A stretch of DNA of 64,000 nt from the NCBI RefSeq assembly GCF_009730915.1, contig NC_052484.1:1054001-1118000 (forward strand), given 5' to 3'. This DNA comes from Dioscorea cayenensis subsp. rotundata (taxonomy: Eukaryota; Streptophyta; Magnoliopsida; Dioscoreales; Dioscoreaceae). Numbering within the stretch: position 1 is the first letter of the stretch; each line of letters starts with the position of its first letter. The notes under the pieces are model-generated. The model searched no databases and was not told the origin of the DNA. It saw nothing but the letters and a program-made list of their open reading frames with translations. Positions 1-15,386 of the stretch are shown piece after piece. The position numbers and the translations under genes were made by a program.

Positions 1-490
1 ACTGCCGTGCAGTACCTACATCGGAAAATCTCGCGTACCCATCAAGAAGCGATGTCTGCACAACGCCATGATCCTGGAAACCGGACTTCAAAATGTGCGA
101 ATGGACTGATTTCATGAAATCGAGATGAGACGAGTAGAAACACGATTTTAAGACGTGGGGATAGACGAAATGATTAGGGCGGGGACGGGGGCGGGAGAGC
201 ATGAGCCGGAAGAGGTGAAGGGCCGAAGAGGGATCAGGGCAGGAGGAGTAGGCAGTGATCATGCCGGTGTAGAGGTAGACATTGGGCGATGGAAGTGAAT
301 CAAAGATGAGGCGCGCATAGGCGAGGTCGGAGAGGGCAATGGCAGCGAAGCGGACGAGCTTGAAGGCAAAGAACTGGGTGTGGGCGTGGCCAACAGCGAT
401 GAGGTAGCCATGGATTTGCTTTAGATGGCGCAAGTGAGAGGATTTGGATAGCAAGGAGAGGACTTGCTCGTCCGGAGAGCCCGCCGCCAT
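1..490 (-). CDS. Pentatricopeptide repeat (PPR) protein, 5' part
   Basis: An open frame of 163 codons runs from an ATG at 490-488 leftwards off the window edge with no stop. The protein starts MAAGSPDEQVLSLLSK and continues with HLRHLKQIHGYLI, FDSLPSPNVYLYTGMITAYS, LHLFRLML and KSVHSHILKSGF, the degenerate 35-residue helical repeats of plant PLS-class PPR proteins. Family knowledge: these proteins bind organellar RNA and act in editing, splicing or stability in chloroplasts or mitochondria. The C-terminal E/DYW part that would indicate an editing role lies outside the window. The gene is GC-rich, has no intron in the visible part, and is divergent from RPL21 1.2 kb away. Family call is firm; the target RNA cannot be inferred. 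Confidence 0.88.
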   Translation of the reverse strand, partial: MAAGSPDEQVLSLLSKSSHLRHLKQIHGYLIAVGHAHTQFFAFKLVRFAAIALSDLAYARLIFDSLPSPNVYLYTGMITAYSSCPDPSSALHLFRLMLSRPRPRPNHFVYPHVLKSCFYSSHLDFMKSVHSHILKSGFQDHGVVQTSLLDGYARFSDVGTARQ

Positions 491-1522
491 GGATCTCCGG
501 AGAAGCTCAAGCTCTCAAGCTCGCGCGCGAGGACGAGGATCTTGCCTTCATATATATATATATATATATACAACGTTGTTAAACCACGGAATTTCACAAT
601 TACACCCCTGTTAAATTTATAATTATATGTAAACCTTTGTTTATTAAAAAAAATTAAGAATGATTTTTAACATGTGAGTCCCTCACATCACCCTCTAATG
701 CCCCGGCTCGCTATAGATATCTACAAGTTTATGAGCCTCCGCAGATGATGTTAAGTGTGTATATATATATAGAGAAAGCGTCGTGTATGAACTTCTGTAA
801 AAATCCAATTCTATGTTTATCTTTTAATTGTTGGATTTCAATTCAACGCTTGCAAATCATTCATTATTTTAAATAATATCTGCAACAGTGAATATATACA
901 TTTGTTATGAATAATATAAAGTGAGATGCACCGTAAAATTTCATATTATTATTATAACCGTAATTTAGACAATTTTAGCCATTCAAATTGATTTTTACTA
1001 GTCCCCCCACACCTATGCGGTTAAAAAAACTAATACACCCCAACTATTCATCGACTATAAAAAAATACATGGTTTTAACACTATTTATAGCATTATTTTA
1101 TATCCATAATTGTGCTTGTCTCTCTCTATCTTTATCTTTTTCCAACTTCAAACATTATGATAAAGTTTGTGGTTGACAAATTCTTATATATATACATATT
1201 TTTACTGTTAAAGCTATGGTCTATAAATTTGCGGTTCTTTAAACCATAAATTATTCATTACTATTTATATTTTAAGGATTAAAACAATTAATGGCTATAT
1301 ATATATATATATATATTCAACATACACTATGGATGTTTTTTAAATAAAAACTTTTGTATAAAAATTGATTTTTTTTGGCATATTATTTTTATAAAAACGA
1401 TTTAATTTTTTGGTTAAACATGAATATATTTTATTTTTATAATGTAAAAAAATTATTCTTTAAAATGCCAAAAAAAAAACTTCATAATTATTTTTTCACA
1501 CGGAAGGCTTCATTTAAAAGGA
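491..1522. other. AT-rich divergent intergenic region
   Basis: Spacer between the divergent PPR and RPL21 genes. It holds a (TA)n tract near 548-570, further AT tracts near 760-772 and 1301-1316, and long A/T runs. No coding sequence or structured RNA is recognisable. The short open frames here have no coding character. Confidence 0.6.
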
Positions 1523-1638
1523 AGCCCATTTCCTACGGCCCATTCAATTCAAGGCCCAAATGAGACCCATTAGGGGTATTATAGTCTTTTCAGTCACTTT
1601 CCAATCTTCTATAAAACGCAGAAGAAAACTAGGGTTTT
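1523..1638 (+). promoter_or_regulatory. RPL21 core promoter: site II elements, TATA box, telo-box
   Basis: Three site II-type GCCCA elements lie at 1523-1528 (AGCCCA), 1537-1542 and 1553-1558 (both GGCCCA). They are followed by TATAAAA at 1610-1616 and a telo-box TAGGGTTTT at 1630-1638, about 60 bases before the ATG. In plants, site II elements (bound by TCP factors) combined with a telo-box are the standard module of ribosomal-protein and other translation genes active in dividing cells. The motifs are read directly; factor binding is inferred. Confidence 0.75.
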
Positions 1639-1701
1639 GCTTCTTAGCCTCCATTTCTCTGCTCTTCTTCTCTCTCGAAGCGGCGGCGAGCGGCGGGAAC
1701 G

Positions 1702-3564
1702 ATGCCGGCGGGACACGGGGTTCGATCGAGGACGCGGGATCTCTTCGCGAGGCCGTTCAGGAAGAAGGGGTACATCCCCTTGACAACCTACCTCCGCACT
1801 TACAAGATCGGCGACTATGTCGACATCAAGGTGAACGGCGCGGTCCACAAGGGAATGCCGCATAAGTTCTACCATGGCCGCACTGGCAAGGTCTGGAATG
1901 TCACCAAGCGCGCCATTGGCGTCGAGGTTAACAAGCAGGTATTCATCTCCTCGCCATTCGATGATCTTATGGTTATGATGTTTTGGATCTTGGTTTTTTT
2001 GGTTTTATTGGCCTGCTTTTATGGTTAATTTCTTTATGATAATGATAAAGTTGAGAACTTGATCCAATGTTGGAAAAATGAATTGAGGTTGTCTCTTGTC
2101 ACTTTACTATTTTCATTGACTTCTCTGCGTATGATTTGTAGTTTATTGTGACGTAGTGTCTTGATTTATGGGTAATTCCTTTGTGATAGTGATTGTTTGT
2201 TAGAAAGTTGAAATCTTGATGCAAACTTGCAAGTTTATAGAATTTACAGTAAATGTTGTGAAATGTAATGAGATTTTTATTTGGGATCAATATGAGTTTG
2301 CCATTCTTATGGAATGCTCATTATCATTAGTGTTTGGGAGCAACTTGAGCTTGGCTAAAAATTTTGGGCTTTCAAATTGAGCTTGGCTTTGGTTTTTGAG
2401 CTCAAATTAATTTCAAGCAGTACTCAAGCTGACCTGAACTCTATCGATAGCATGAAATGTATAAATATATTATAATTTTGTATATATTGAAAACTTTAGA
2501 GATTTTGTATTGTTTGTTTATCTTTGAAACAACAATACGCTATAAATGAGTTTTTATCAGCTAATTAAATCTACTCTTAATTTGAATTCTCAGAAATAAA
2601 TATAATTAATTTTAATTTCGAGTTAAATTGAGCCAAACTTGAGCTTTTAAAATTAAAATCGAGCTGACCTCAGTTAGATTATGTTAAGCTAATTTGAGTT
2701 TGAGATATTCAATTTCAAGCCGAGCTCAAGTTGGTCCTGGTCTGATCCTGGCTGTTTACAGCCCTATATTTGCAAGGAAAGCTTGGGGTGTATCGTGGAT
2801 GTTGTGTGGCCAATAGTACTTGTGCTGTTATTAAAGTTTAAATCATATGATTGCATTATTGGTTATCTTATTATCTTCGGGACATGTAGCTGGTGGATAT
2901 TCATGTGTGAGTCATCAATCATACACACTAGACAAGAGGCATGATATAGCTACTACACATTAATGGATAATGCTTGAACTTCAAGTTGGTGTCATTTCGT
3001 TCATTCCGTCCCTAATGGTGTCGAATTTTATCCTTTTATTGTATTTTGTTAAAAGTTTATACAGTGATACATTTGAAATCGCTCATGAAAGATCACTGAC
3101 CTTGTGCTATTCTTCGTTGGCTAGTAATTGACAGTCAGGTTCTTAAGCATTTGTTAGAAAACTGGTGCATTTGAATATGCTTAAAGTGCAAATAATTGGC
3201 ATGTTTCTTGAGGGCAAGCATGTATTGTTGTATGAGGAAATGTAATGTTTAAGCTAACCTAAAAGCGATTAAATGTCTAATATTTACTATCGGCTACTGC
3301 ATTCAGGTAGGAAATAGGATCATAAGGAAGAGGATCCATGTCAGAGTGGAGCATGTAATACCTTCAAGATGCACTGAGGAGTTCCGCTTGAGGAAGAAAA
3401 AGAATGATGAGCTGAAGGCAGAGGCAAAGGCCCGCGGCGAGAAAATCAGCACCAAGAGACGGCCGGAGGGTCCCAAGCCAGGTTTCATGGTAGAAGGTGC
3501 TACACTGGAGACTGTCACTCCCATTCCTTACGACGTGGTTAATGATCTCAAGGGTGGATACTAA
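1702..3564 (+). CDS. RPL21: 60S ribosomal protein L21 (eL21)
   Basis: Two exons, 1702-1938 and 3307-3564, join in phase 0 to give 164 residues, the normal length for plant eL21. The N-terminus [19 protein letters not shown] is diagnostic, followed by [40 protein letters not shown] and a basic C-terminal half ending [10 protein letters not shown]. eL21 is a structural protein of the large cytosolic ribosomal subunit. The intron (1939-3306) has GT-AG ends and contains a GAGCT-rich repeat. No frameshift is present, unlike most genes in this window. The start is set by the family N-terminus and by the TATA/telo-box promoter just upstream. Confidence 0.97.
2340..2766. repeat. Dispersed GAGCT/GAGCTTG-rich repeat in RPL21 intron
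   Basis: A stretch dense in GAGCTTG, GAGCTCAA, CGAGCTGA and CAAGCTC words, ending at CTGTTTACAGCCCT. This composition and the GGCTGTTTACAGCCC-type terminus resemble the widespread plant repeats whose ends read like GGGCTGTAAACGAGCCGAGC, usually assigned to non-autonomous hAT-like elements. A second repeat of this kind is at 41985-42268. Exact ends and target duplication were not resolved. Confidence 0.45.
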
Positions 3565-4077
3565 GTTGGTTCATGTCATAATTTTCATCAAAATTCTTAG
3601 CTTTTCTTATACCCGAAACACTTGTTCTCAACTATTTGTGCTTTGTGGTGTTCTTGGAAGTATTTTGCTTTTTGTCCCAACTGAAAGACTTGTTTTCATG
3701 ATTATGATAATCAAATCTGTTTTTTTATATTGTCATAAGTTTTCTTGACAGGTTGAATCTAGAAGATATGAAATGTTCATGAGGTTCATGATCATAATCT
3801 AGCATATCTGAATCTTTTTAAAATTTTGTCATGTGTACCAATTATCTGACAATTTTTCAATGCGAGTTCAGTGTATGCATTTTCAAGTTTCAGAAGAAAA
3901 AAAATACAAAGTTTCATAAATTCCAATGTATCATTGTCTGTACATTATTAAGTTGCAGAAAAAATATGAAATATCGTTAAGTGCATGGTCAAGAGCTTTA
4001 GACAGATTCATGAACATTAATTGCACTTTTGTGGTTAATAGAAAGATACGTAAAAGAAAAACTCAGAAGGTCAGAAC
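3565..4077. other. 3' flank between convergent RPL21 and receptor kinase
   Basis: Non-coding AT-rich DNA that must hold the 3' UTR of RPL21 and that of the convergent kinase. No clear polyadenylation signal can be assigned, and no gene is seen. Confidence 0.5.
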
Positions 4078-6758
4078 TCAAAGCCAATATCCATTCCTGC
4101 CGATACGTCGGGAAAGGAACTGATGATCACTCATACTCCCTCTCAATCTATGAAATGCAGATCTCTTTCTTTTTGTTCTCAGAGGACCTGATTTGCTAAT
4201 CCTCTTTAAATCTCCGAACGAATTCGAACCATACTCCATCGACACAAATGAAAATGGAGTGAGTCCATGATTCAATTGAGATGCACTTTCATTCCATGAA
4301 TTACTCTCATATTCTGCAGCAATGCATGTCTCTTCATTGTTTTCATCCATGCTATTGCATATCAGCTTCAATGCTTGAACTACTTCTCCCATGAATGGCC
4401 TTTGAGATGGTTCCGAGTGAACACACATGGACGCAATTACAGCGACTTTGGCCAAGTTATCAAAGTCGAAATTTCCATGGAGCGAAGGGTCTACTAGTTT
4501 CTGTAATCCTTCTTGGCTGGTGAGCAGCGGGCGTGCCCATGTCACAAGGTTCTCCGAACCTTGAGGCTGTGACATGTCCACCGGCTTTCTACCTGTGAGA
4601 AGCTCGACCAACACTACACCATAACTATAGACATCACTCTTCACTAGTAAATGCCCCGTCATTGCGTATTCGGTGCCACATACCTGTTCACAAACAAAAA
4701 TTTTCTTCATTTTCAAAACCGAAACGTTCAGTTATGTTAGGAATTTCTAATGAATTACCCGAAAGTTCCCATGACTCTTGTGGAAATATGTTTGCTTCCT
4801 TCTGATGCTTCCTTTGCCAAGCCGAAGTCTGAAACCTTTGGAGTGAAATCATCCTTCAATAGAACATTACTCGCCTTTAAAAATCACGGTGAATGACACA
4901 AGGATTCGAGTCTTCATGCAGATATGCCAATGCTCTTGCGGCACCGAGTGCGATCTTCAACCGAGCATCCCAATCAAGAAGTCCCTTCCACTTGTCGACA
5001 CCTAAAAAAAACAGAAGAACATGCAGTTAAAAATAAATTATTTGGGTTGTATAGTTATAGTATCGGCATGATCAGTAAATGTACCATGTAAATGAGACTC
5101 CACACTTCCATTGCTAACAAGCTCAAACACGAGGCATCGAATGTTTCCTTCAATGCATATACCGATCAATTTGACAAGATTGCGATGGTGAAGTCGGCTG
5201 AGCATCTCAATCTCCGCAACAAACTCGCGTTGTCCATTATGGTCCTTTCTTGTAAGCAACTTCACGGCGACCTCACTTTCATCCTCCATGATCCCATGGT
5301 AAACACGGCCAAATCCACCTTCACCTAGAACTTTTTCAGAGCTAAATGTATCAGTTGCCTTCTCGAGCTCAGACAAGGAAAACGTCTTTACTGAAGCAGG
5401 AAGAGTAGCAACATTTGAAGCAAAAGACATCGATCTCGAACTTGTAACAGCACTAGGAGATTGGATAGACCTAATGCCTGCATAATATAATACAGATACA
5501 TAAGGTAACATCCAAATACACCGAACAACAAACAACAATCGAGCATGTCTTTACCGTCTGTCTTGCTTGTTGAAGTGGCAAATGTAGCAGCAATAGCAGA
5601 TTGTGATCTTCCTACACTCTTCAACTTCCATAGTACAAAAACTCACCCCCAAAAACACACCAAGGCAAAGGAACAAATAGTGAACACAATAATGGCGATA
5701 CTTGCGCTGTTCATACTATGCTTCTTTCTAGGCGGTACATTTGCCGATATAGGATCTTCATGACTTCCAATGGTGGACGGGATGCTACCTGATGATCCTC
5801 CTGGCATTGGTGGAGAAGGAGGAAGTCCTGAGATCATGTTACAAGAATTAACAACAAAATGAAATCGATGACACATGGATAACAAGATTAAAATTAATGG
5901 ATGCATAAGATTACCAGGATAAAGAACATATATCACATTGTAATCACCGAAAAGCGAGACATTTATCGGCACCTTCTTTTTGCCAAAATCTCTCATAAAT
6001 CAGAAATGCAGTCATGTTATCAAACTTTCCCTCAAGTGGCACCAAATCAATAGTAACTGCTGCTTTTTTCAGTATTTCGGGACACTAGCACCAGCACCCA
6101 TTATTCTGATTTGGCTTTTGTTTCAGATATGTTCCTGCTGCAATCTCAACTTCTAGCTCAGGAATCATGGTAAAGAGTTGATATGGAGCAACACCAAGAT
6201 CAATCTCAACTTGAACAGGGTACACACAAGCACATGGTGAACCAATTGGAGTTAGAGTGAGTGGATCAGAGCATGATATTCCTTCACAATCTACCAACAA
6301 AATTTTTTTTTTCCAAAATCACAAACAATGAACAATAACACAACACAAGCTGAGAAATTTTCCACATCAAACCTTGGATTTGAGGAGGAGCACTGTGGTG
6401 ATACTTTGACAAAGAAGAACCAACTATGAAAAATCAACAAAAATGAGTTAGATACAGCAGTTGGAAAACATCAAATTGAAGTCTTGCTTTGTCAAAGGAA
6501 AAATTCAATACCACTATGTCTTGGAGAATGAATTGGTCTCACTGCCAATGGTGGATAACTTGGAGGTATACCTCTTGCTACAAAGTACAAACTCATCAAA
6601 ATGCTAAATTTAGTTCTCAAGTTATCAAATTTCAACTCTCTGAGGAAAACAAACAAACATCTTGTGAACAATAATGAGAAAGAGAGACAGATATACATAC
6701 CAGGACAAGGAGAGACAAAGAACAAGACACAGAGTACAAAGACTATCAAAAGGGGCAT
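4078..6758 (-). CDS. ALE2: ALE2-like receptor-like serine/threonine kinase, interrupted frame
   Basis: Eight exons on the minus strand: 6758-6701, 6577-6512, 6423-6373, 6290-5915, 5827-5555, 5477-5085, 5001-4759, 4683-4078. In order: signal peptide ([14 protein letters not shown]), Pro/Ser linker, the cysteine-containing ALE2-type ectodomain ([46 protein letters not shown]), one membrane segment ([18 protein letters not shown]), then a kinase with GEGGFG loop, VAVK lysine, HRDF catalytic loop, DFGLAK and the subdomain VIII-XI region. Arabidopsis ALE2 acts in epidermal/cuticle differentiation. The frame is interrupted: extra bases near 4874 and 4879-4883, a missing base near 4669, compensating shifts in exon 4 (6070-6105 and 5985) and an in-frame stop after the membrane segment. 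Catalytic residues survive, so either consensus errors or a young pseudogene. Confidence 0.82.
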
Positions 6759-8940
6759 CACTGGAAGATGTTCCCCAGTTCTAACTTCCCATATTCATCA
6801 AGCCACCATTGCCAACATTCCTTAGCTGCAAGAAAAGGTGGCAGCCATGAAAAAGGTCAAATAAAGCTTCAAGATTCAAACTTTAAGCTTGAGATCTGTA
6901 AATCTCAATGAAAGAGCAAGAGAATTGCAAAGAAGATGGTAGGTTTGATGCTGATGTGGAGATTTGAAAGAGCAAAAAGTTAAGCTAAAAAGTAGTGCAA
7001 GGACTTCTACGTTCCAACTGTTTGACTCCTGACAAACAAACACACAATCTAAAAAAAACAACATCAACAAGACACCAGCTTTTTTTGTTTTTCTTTTTTT
7101 CTTTTTGTTTTTTTGTTTTTTTGTTTTTTTATCAATTAATTCTCGCAATAAAAATAGATATAAACTTTTTTAACTTTTTTTCTTTTTAAAAAAATGGTTT
7201 TTTAGCTATAATGGAAATTTGATGTATAGTGAGGGTTTCTATACAAATCAGGGATCTTTGTTTTGTTTTTTTATTTTTTTATTTTTTTATTTTTTTCAAG
7301 TAACTTTTCAACATACATTTTTCTAAAACAAATTTAAATGGTTGATTGATAATTTTGCATCTCAAAAACAAAAAAAAAGAACTTTAATTGATTTTTTTTA
7401 TTTTTTATTTATTGCAATAATTAAACAAAAGACTATAAGAATATTTTCAAATTTTTTTCTAAATTAATATTTTATTTATCATAATTATTAATAGTGATTT
7501 ATATTTTTTATTTTTTATAATGTAATTTATTATTTAATAACAATAATAAAAAAATTATGATTTTACTCCGGCCCTATTTTCACTAAGACCGTCTTCGTCG
7601 AAATATAGCTAAGAGTTTTCTCAAAAAAATAAAAATAATAAATAAATAAAAACTATGAGTTAGGTGAGAATTTTATTAGCTAAAAGCCAGGAAGTTTAAC
7701 TTTTGTTCATTGTTTACCTTTTTAGTTTTTTCTCCAATTAGACGTCAAATACGTAATATATTTATATATTGAAAAAAAAAATAGTTTTCAAATATAAATA
7801 AAAATTAGATAAGGGTTTGAATTGCAAAAAGACAGGGAGAGAATGGGTCCGGGTCCAGCAAACGATGAAAGAGACATCACGTCCGATGAACGATCTTTAT
7901 AATTAATGCTGATCTTGATGTATTTGGACGGCTGATATTGATATTTGCTCCTTAAGTTGTTTATCACCGTTCGTTTATAGATTTAAATGCATCGAGATTG
8001 GGAATTTGAATTCAATGAGCCCACGTGGGAAACGCGTGAGTTTACCGCGTCTAGTGGTCGGCCCAAGCCGCCCCCCAGCTTGCTCTGCATCGAGCGCCAG
8101 CTTCTGCCTCGAGATTCGTGCACGTTATCTTCCAAACATGTGAAAACATATTATAAATAAATAAATAAATAAAAACTTTTGGCTTTTATAATTCCGATCA
8201 TTTCATATAATCTTATTTTTATCAACCTTTAAATTTTTTTTAATAAGATCTATAAATCATGATTTTATTAAAAATAAATAAATATAAAGATCAAGTAGAA
8301 AATGAGTAAAAATAAAATAAATGATTCATTTGATGTGAAACGAAAGTGAAAAAAAAAACAGTTAATATCTAACATAGAAATAAAAACAATAATTAGACAA
8401 AAGTTGTTACCCGATAGAAGAGCACAATACAATAAGAAAAACGAGCTGGTCTAGATGATAGTAATTAGATTCTAAGTCATCAATGGTTAGTATCGTCGAT
8501 TTTGAATCGTCAAAAATCATATACCCCGAGTTAATATCTAAAAATAGAAAAAGTTTATTATCTGGACAAAACGATACAACACGACGTAAAAAAATTACGT
8601 GACAAAAGTCAGATCCTGAATGTCAAAAGTTACATATCAAATTTTTAAGTGTCAAAAATTGCACATCAAATTTAATTATCAGAATTCCACATCTCAAAAA
8701 TCAAAGCCGTTTTCTCAGATTTGGAGTACTTTTCAACAAATTCATGTATTATTTTTTTCTTAAATATCGGAGAATTAATTGTTTTTTTTCATGGGTAATT
8801 TTTTTATTAATTATTAAAAAATGTTATTTTAGTGATAACAAACTTATTCTTATGACAATGAAGTTGAATAAAAAGCATTACATACAACAAACAAATTCTT
8901 GTCCGATATCAAGTATCAAAATCCCTCCAAGACAAGCAAA
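6759..8940. other. AT-rich intergenic DNA between divergent kinase and BAM1
   Basis: Contains the kinase 5' flank, a T-rich low-complexity tract at 7078-7140 (runs of T broken by G), another at 7258-7300, and many poly-A/T stretches. A GC-richer island near 8020-8120 has no ORF of coding character. No gene, RNA or complete transposon was recognised. Confidence 0.5.
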
Positions 8941-8956
8941 CCACCCCATTTTACGC

Positions 8957-9296
8957 CACGTGTCACAATCATAACCACAATCAGCAACGAAACATCCAGC
9001 ACATCCCTCGTGATCACCAATCCATGATTCCCATCTCCATCACGACACGCGTCCTTTAATCGTGATACACGTGGGACATTCTCATTCGTCCACGACCACA
9101 ACAAACAGCAAAAGCACCTTCTCTGAATCTTCATCTCATCGAGATCGTTAAAAACACACATCTCAAAGCAACATCTACGGCAGATACCGCCTATTTAGAT
9201 CCACCCAATCCAAGCCGTTGATTCCCTTACACCGCAAACCAAAGTCCACGTGGCGATCAAAGAGAGGATCAAAAGCTTTTCGAGATTCTTATAAAA
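8957..9296 (+). promoter_or_regulatory. BAM1 promoter with ABRE/G-box cluster and TATA box
   Basis: Four ACGT- or CGCG-core motifs precede the gene: CACGTGTC at 8957-8964, ACACGCGTC (coupling-element-like) at 9045-9053, CACGTGG at 9068-9074 and the palindrome CCACGTGGC at 9246-9254. TATAAAA lies at 9290-9296, 76 bases before the ATG. Clustered ABREs are bound by AREB/ABF bZIP factors. In Arabidopsis, BAM1 is activated by ABA and osmotic stress through AREB/ABF-SnRK2 signalling. Motifs are seen directly; responsiveness is inferred. Confidence 0.7.
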
Positions 9297-9371
9297 CGCC
9301 GACCTTTTCTTTCTACATTTCAGAGTACCAAAATTAAAAAACAAAACTTCAGAGAAAAGATCGAGTTTTTC

Positions 9372-13311
<3,940 letters not shown>

Positions 13312-13652
13312 TTTTTTTATTCTTACTCATTAGATATATATATATATATACATATGAGTATTGTGTGTCTCATGATGTATATTTGTTAATGCACTGTTAT
13401 GATGGCATCCTTAGCAGTAAAAGAGAATTATAATAAAAATGGAGGGTTGGTTTGGAGGGTTTTTGTCTCCTCAACCCTGGAAAATTGCCATGGTTGTAAT
13501 ATGCTTACTGGTTCCTTGTGTATTCTATGGAAAGGTTTATTTGTTTGAAGTTGTTTATGTGTGAATTTGTTTATAGTTGGCCTCAAGGTAATGCTCAATT
13601 TGATATCATTTTGGAGGTAATGCTTAATTTGATATCATTTCGGATTTCTTGA

Positions 13653-13706
<54 letters not shown>

Positions 13707-14335
13707 ATTCGTAGAATGTTCGAATTTGAGCACAGTAATAATTATGGAGCTACAGTGAAGATTAATTAGGGTTAAGTTGGGCAAATTATTTTAAAATTTT
13801 TTTAAAATTACTGTAGATCTAGTAGAAAGAGGGTTAAATGTCGTATCTCACTTTTCACTTTGTTATTATTTATCAGCATAGTGACAGACGTTCGTAGTCT
13901 TAGATGATGGATATATATATATATATATGTATGTTTATATATTTATGTACCAAAGGGTTTAGTATTAATGATATAAAACAAATGAGTGTGAGATATTTAA
14001 TGTATAGTATTTTTATTTGAACCGTATATCATGATCGTAATAAATAATAATGAATAAATTAATCTTAGTTGTCCAATTTTATTTGTATTAGATCTATAAT
14101 TGAAACACAAAAAACTTAAACTAAACCAAAATCACAGCTGAACAATCAGGGTACTATGCTCAAACACTATTAAGAGTACTGTTTATGCACCCATCTATTC
14201 CTATCTTTTTTATCTTTATTCTCCCTCAAAATTTTTTAAATCTAGGGACAAACTCCCCAAGATGATCTTTCCTATGTATATATATATATATATATTTTAA
14301 AAAGAAAATAAAGTTTAGATAAAGAGATATGGCAA
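13312..14335. other. BAM1 3' flank with microsatellites
   Basis: No gene seen. It includes two copies of a roughly 30-bp unit (GGTAATGCTCAATTTGATAT and a close variant) at 13587-13645, a (TC)n tract followed by (TA)n at 13651-13706, and (AT)n near 13911-13928 and 14277-14295. The BAM1 3' UTR must lie in the first few hundred bases. Confidence 0.55.
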
Positions 14336-14344
14336 ATGAGTAGT

Positions 14345-15349
14345 GATCCCACGGACTCGAGTCCGTGGGATCTAAAGTGCAACCGAGACGTGGCTGCTAT
14401 TCTTTTGCTTTTTATAAAAAACTATTTTTGCCAGTCTCCATGAAGCTTAAACTATAAAAATAATAAATAAAGGGTATTCCGGACATTTGCTTTAACCACA
14501 CTAATAGCTTATTTCCCTTTCTCGTTGTTTTTTCCTTTTTGTTATGCAACTCGGTGAGGCCTGCGGAGAAAAATGGTGGCTGTCGTCGCTGTCGTGGATG
14601 TTGGATTGGTTGAAGCGAATGCCCGAACAGATAAAGCAGGCCAAACGCCGCATGGCCGAGGTCAGGCCATGTGACCCACCGCACGAGGAAGCCGGGATAG
14701 TCGGTGCAGTCCAAGGTGCAGGAGTCTGGCCGGTGATCGGAGTAATGTGTTCAACTCTTGGAATAAATGAATGAATGAATAGATAAATAAATAAGTTTCC
14801 TTTTTTAGACTTTTAGATGATGTGAGATTACTTGGAATGTAAATGGTGATTTTGTTCCTAGTTAACTTAAGTTGCAGAAAAGAAAAGAGTTGTAAAGAAT
14901 GATGAATGGTTTAATTAAGTTGAAGGAAAAGCAAAGAAAAATAAAGAATGATGAATTGCAAAACCAAGTGTAACGAATGAATCAAATATCTCCCACCATT
15001 CACCCTGATAAACAATAGATATAAAAGTGGACATCACAAGGAACAAATTTCTTATAAACATCAAGACTCAAAACTCACTCAGTTAATCAGGAAAATTCAT
15101 ACAAGGAGAGACTCAACAGAAAAGAAAAAAAAAACTCAGAAAAAAAGAAGAAAAAGAAGAAGACGAAAAGAAAGGGAAAGAAGCTGTTAATTTGGCAGTG
15201 TGGTTAAAGCAAATGTCCGGAATACCCTTTGTTTATTATTTTTATAATTTAAGCTTCATGGAGCCTGGCAAATATAGTTTTTTATAAAAAGCAAAAGCAG
15301 CCACGTCTCGGTTGCGCTTTAGATCCCACGGACTCGAGTCCGTGGGATC
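14345..15349 (+). mobile_element. Non-autonomous TIR element, copy A (1005 bp)
   Basis: Both ends are the same 28-bp perfect palindrome (half GATCCCACGGACTC, centre CTCGAG; 14345-14372 and 15322-15349). Inside that, terminal inverted repeats of about 165 bp run from TAAAGYGCAACCGAGA through ATGAAGCTTAAAYTATAAAA to GGACATTTGCTTTAACCACA. The interior has a GC-rich block (about 14540-14750), then AT-rich sequence and a purine-rich GAAGAAGAAG tract. No transposase is visible. Long TIRs and a foreign GC-rich core fit a MULE-like or foldback non-autonomous element, but no target duplication was found, so the superfamily is open. Confidence 0.75.
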
Positions 15350-15386
15350 ATTACTCGTGTTATTATTAGGGATGGCCATTTGTAGT

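Noticed and set aside
1609-1875. 88-residue minus-strand frame over RPL21 exon 1
   Set aside because: Antisense shadow of a GC-rich exon with strong plus-strand homology.
14336-14344. ATGAGTAGT flank read as a 9-bp MULE target duplication
   Set aside because: The other side carries its reverse complement ACTACTCAT, so it is part of the inverted repeat, not a direct duplication.
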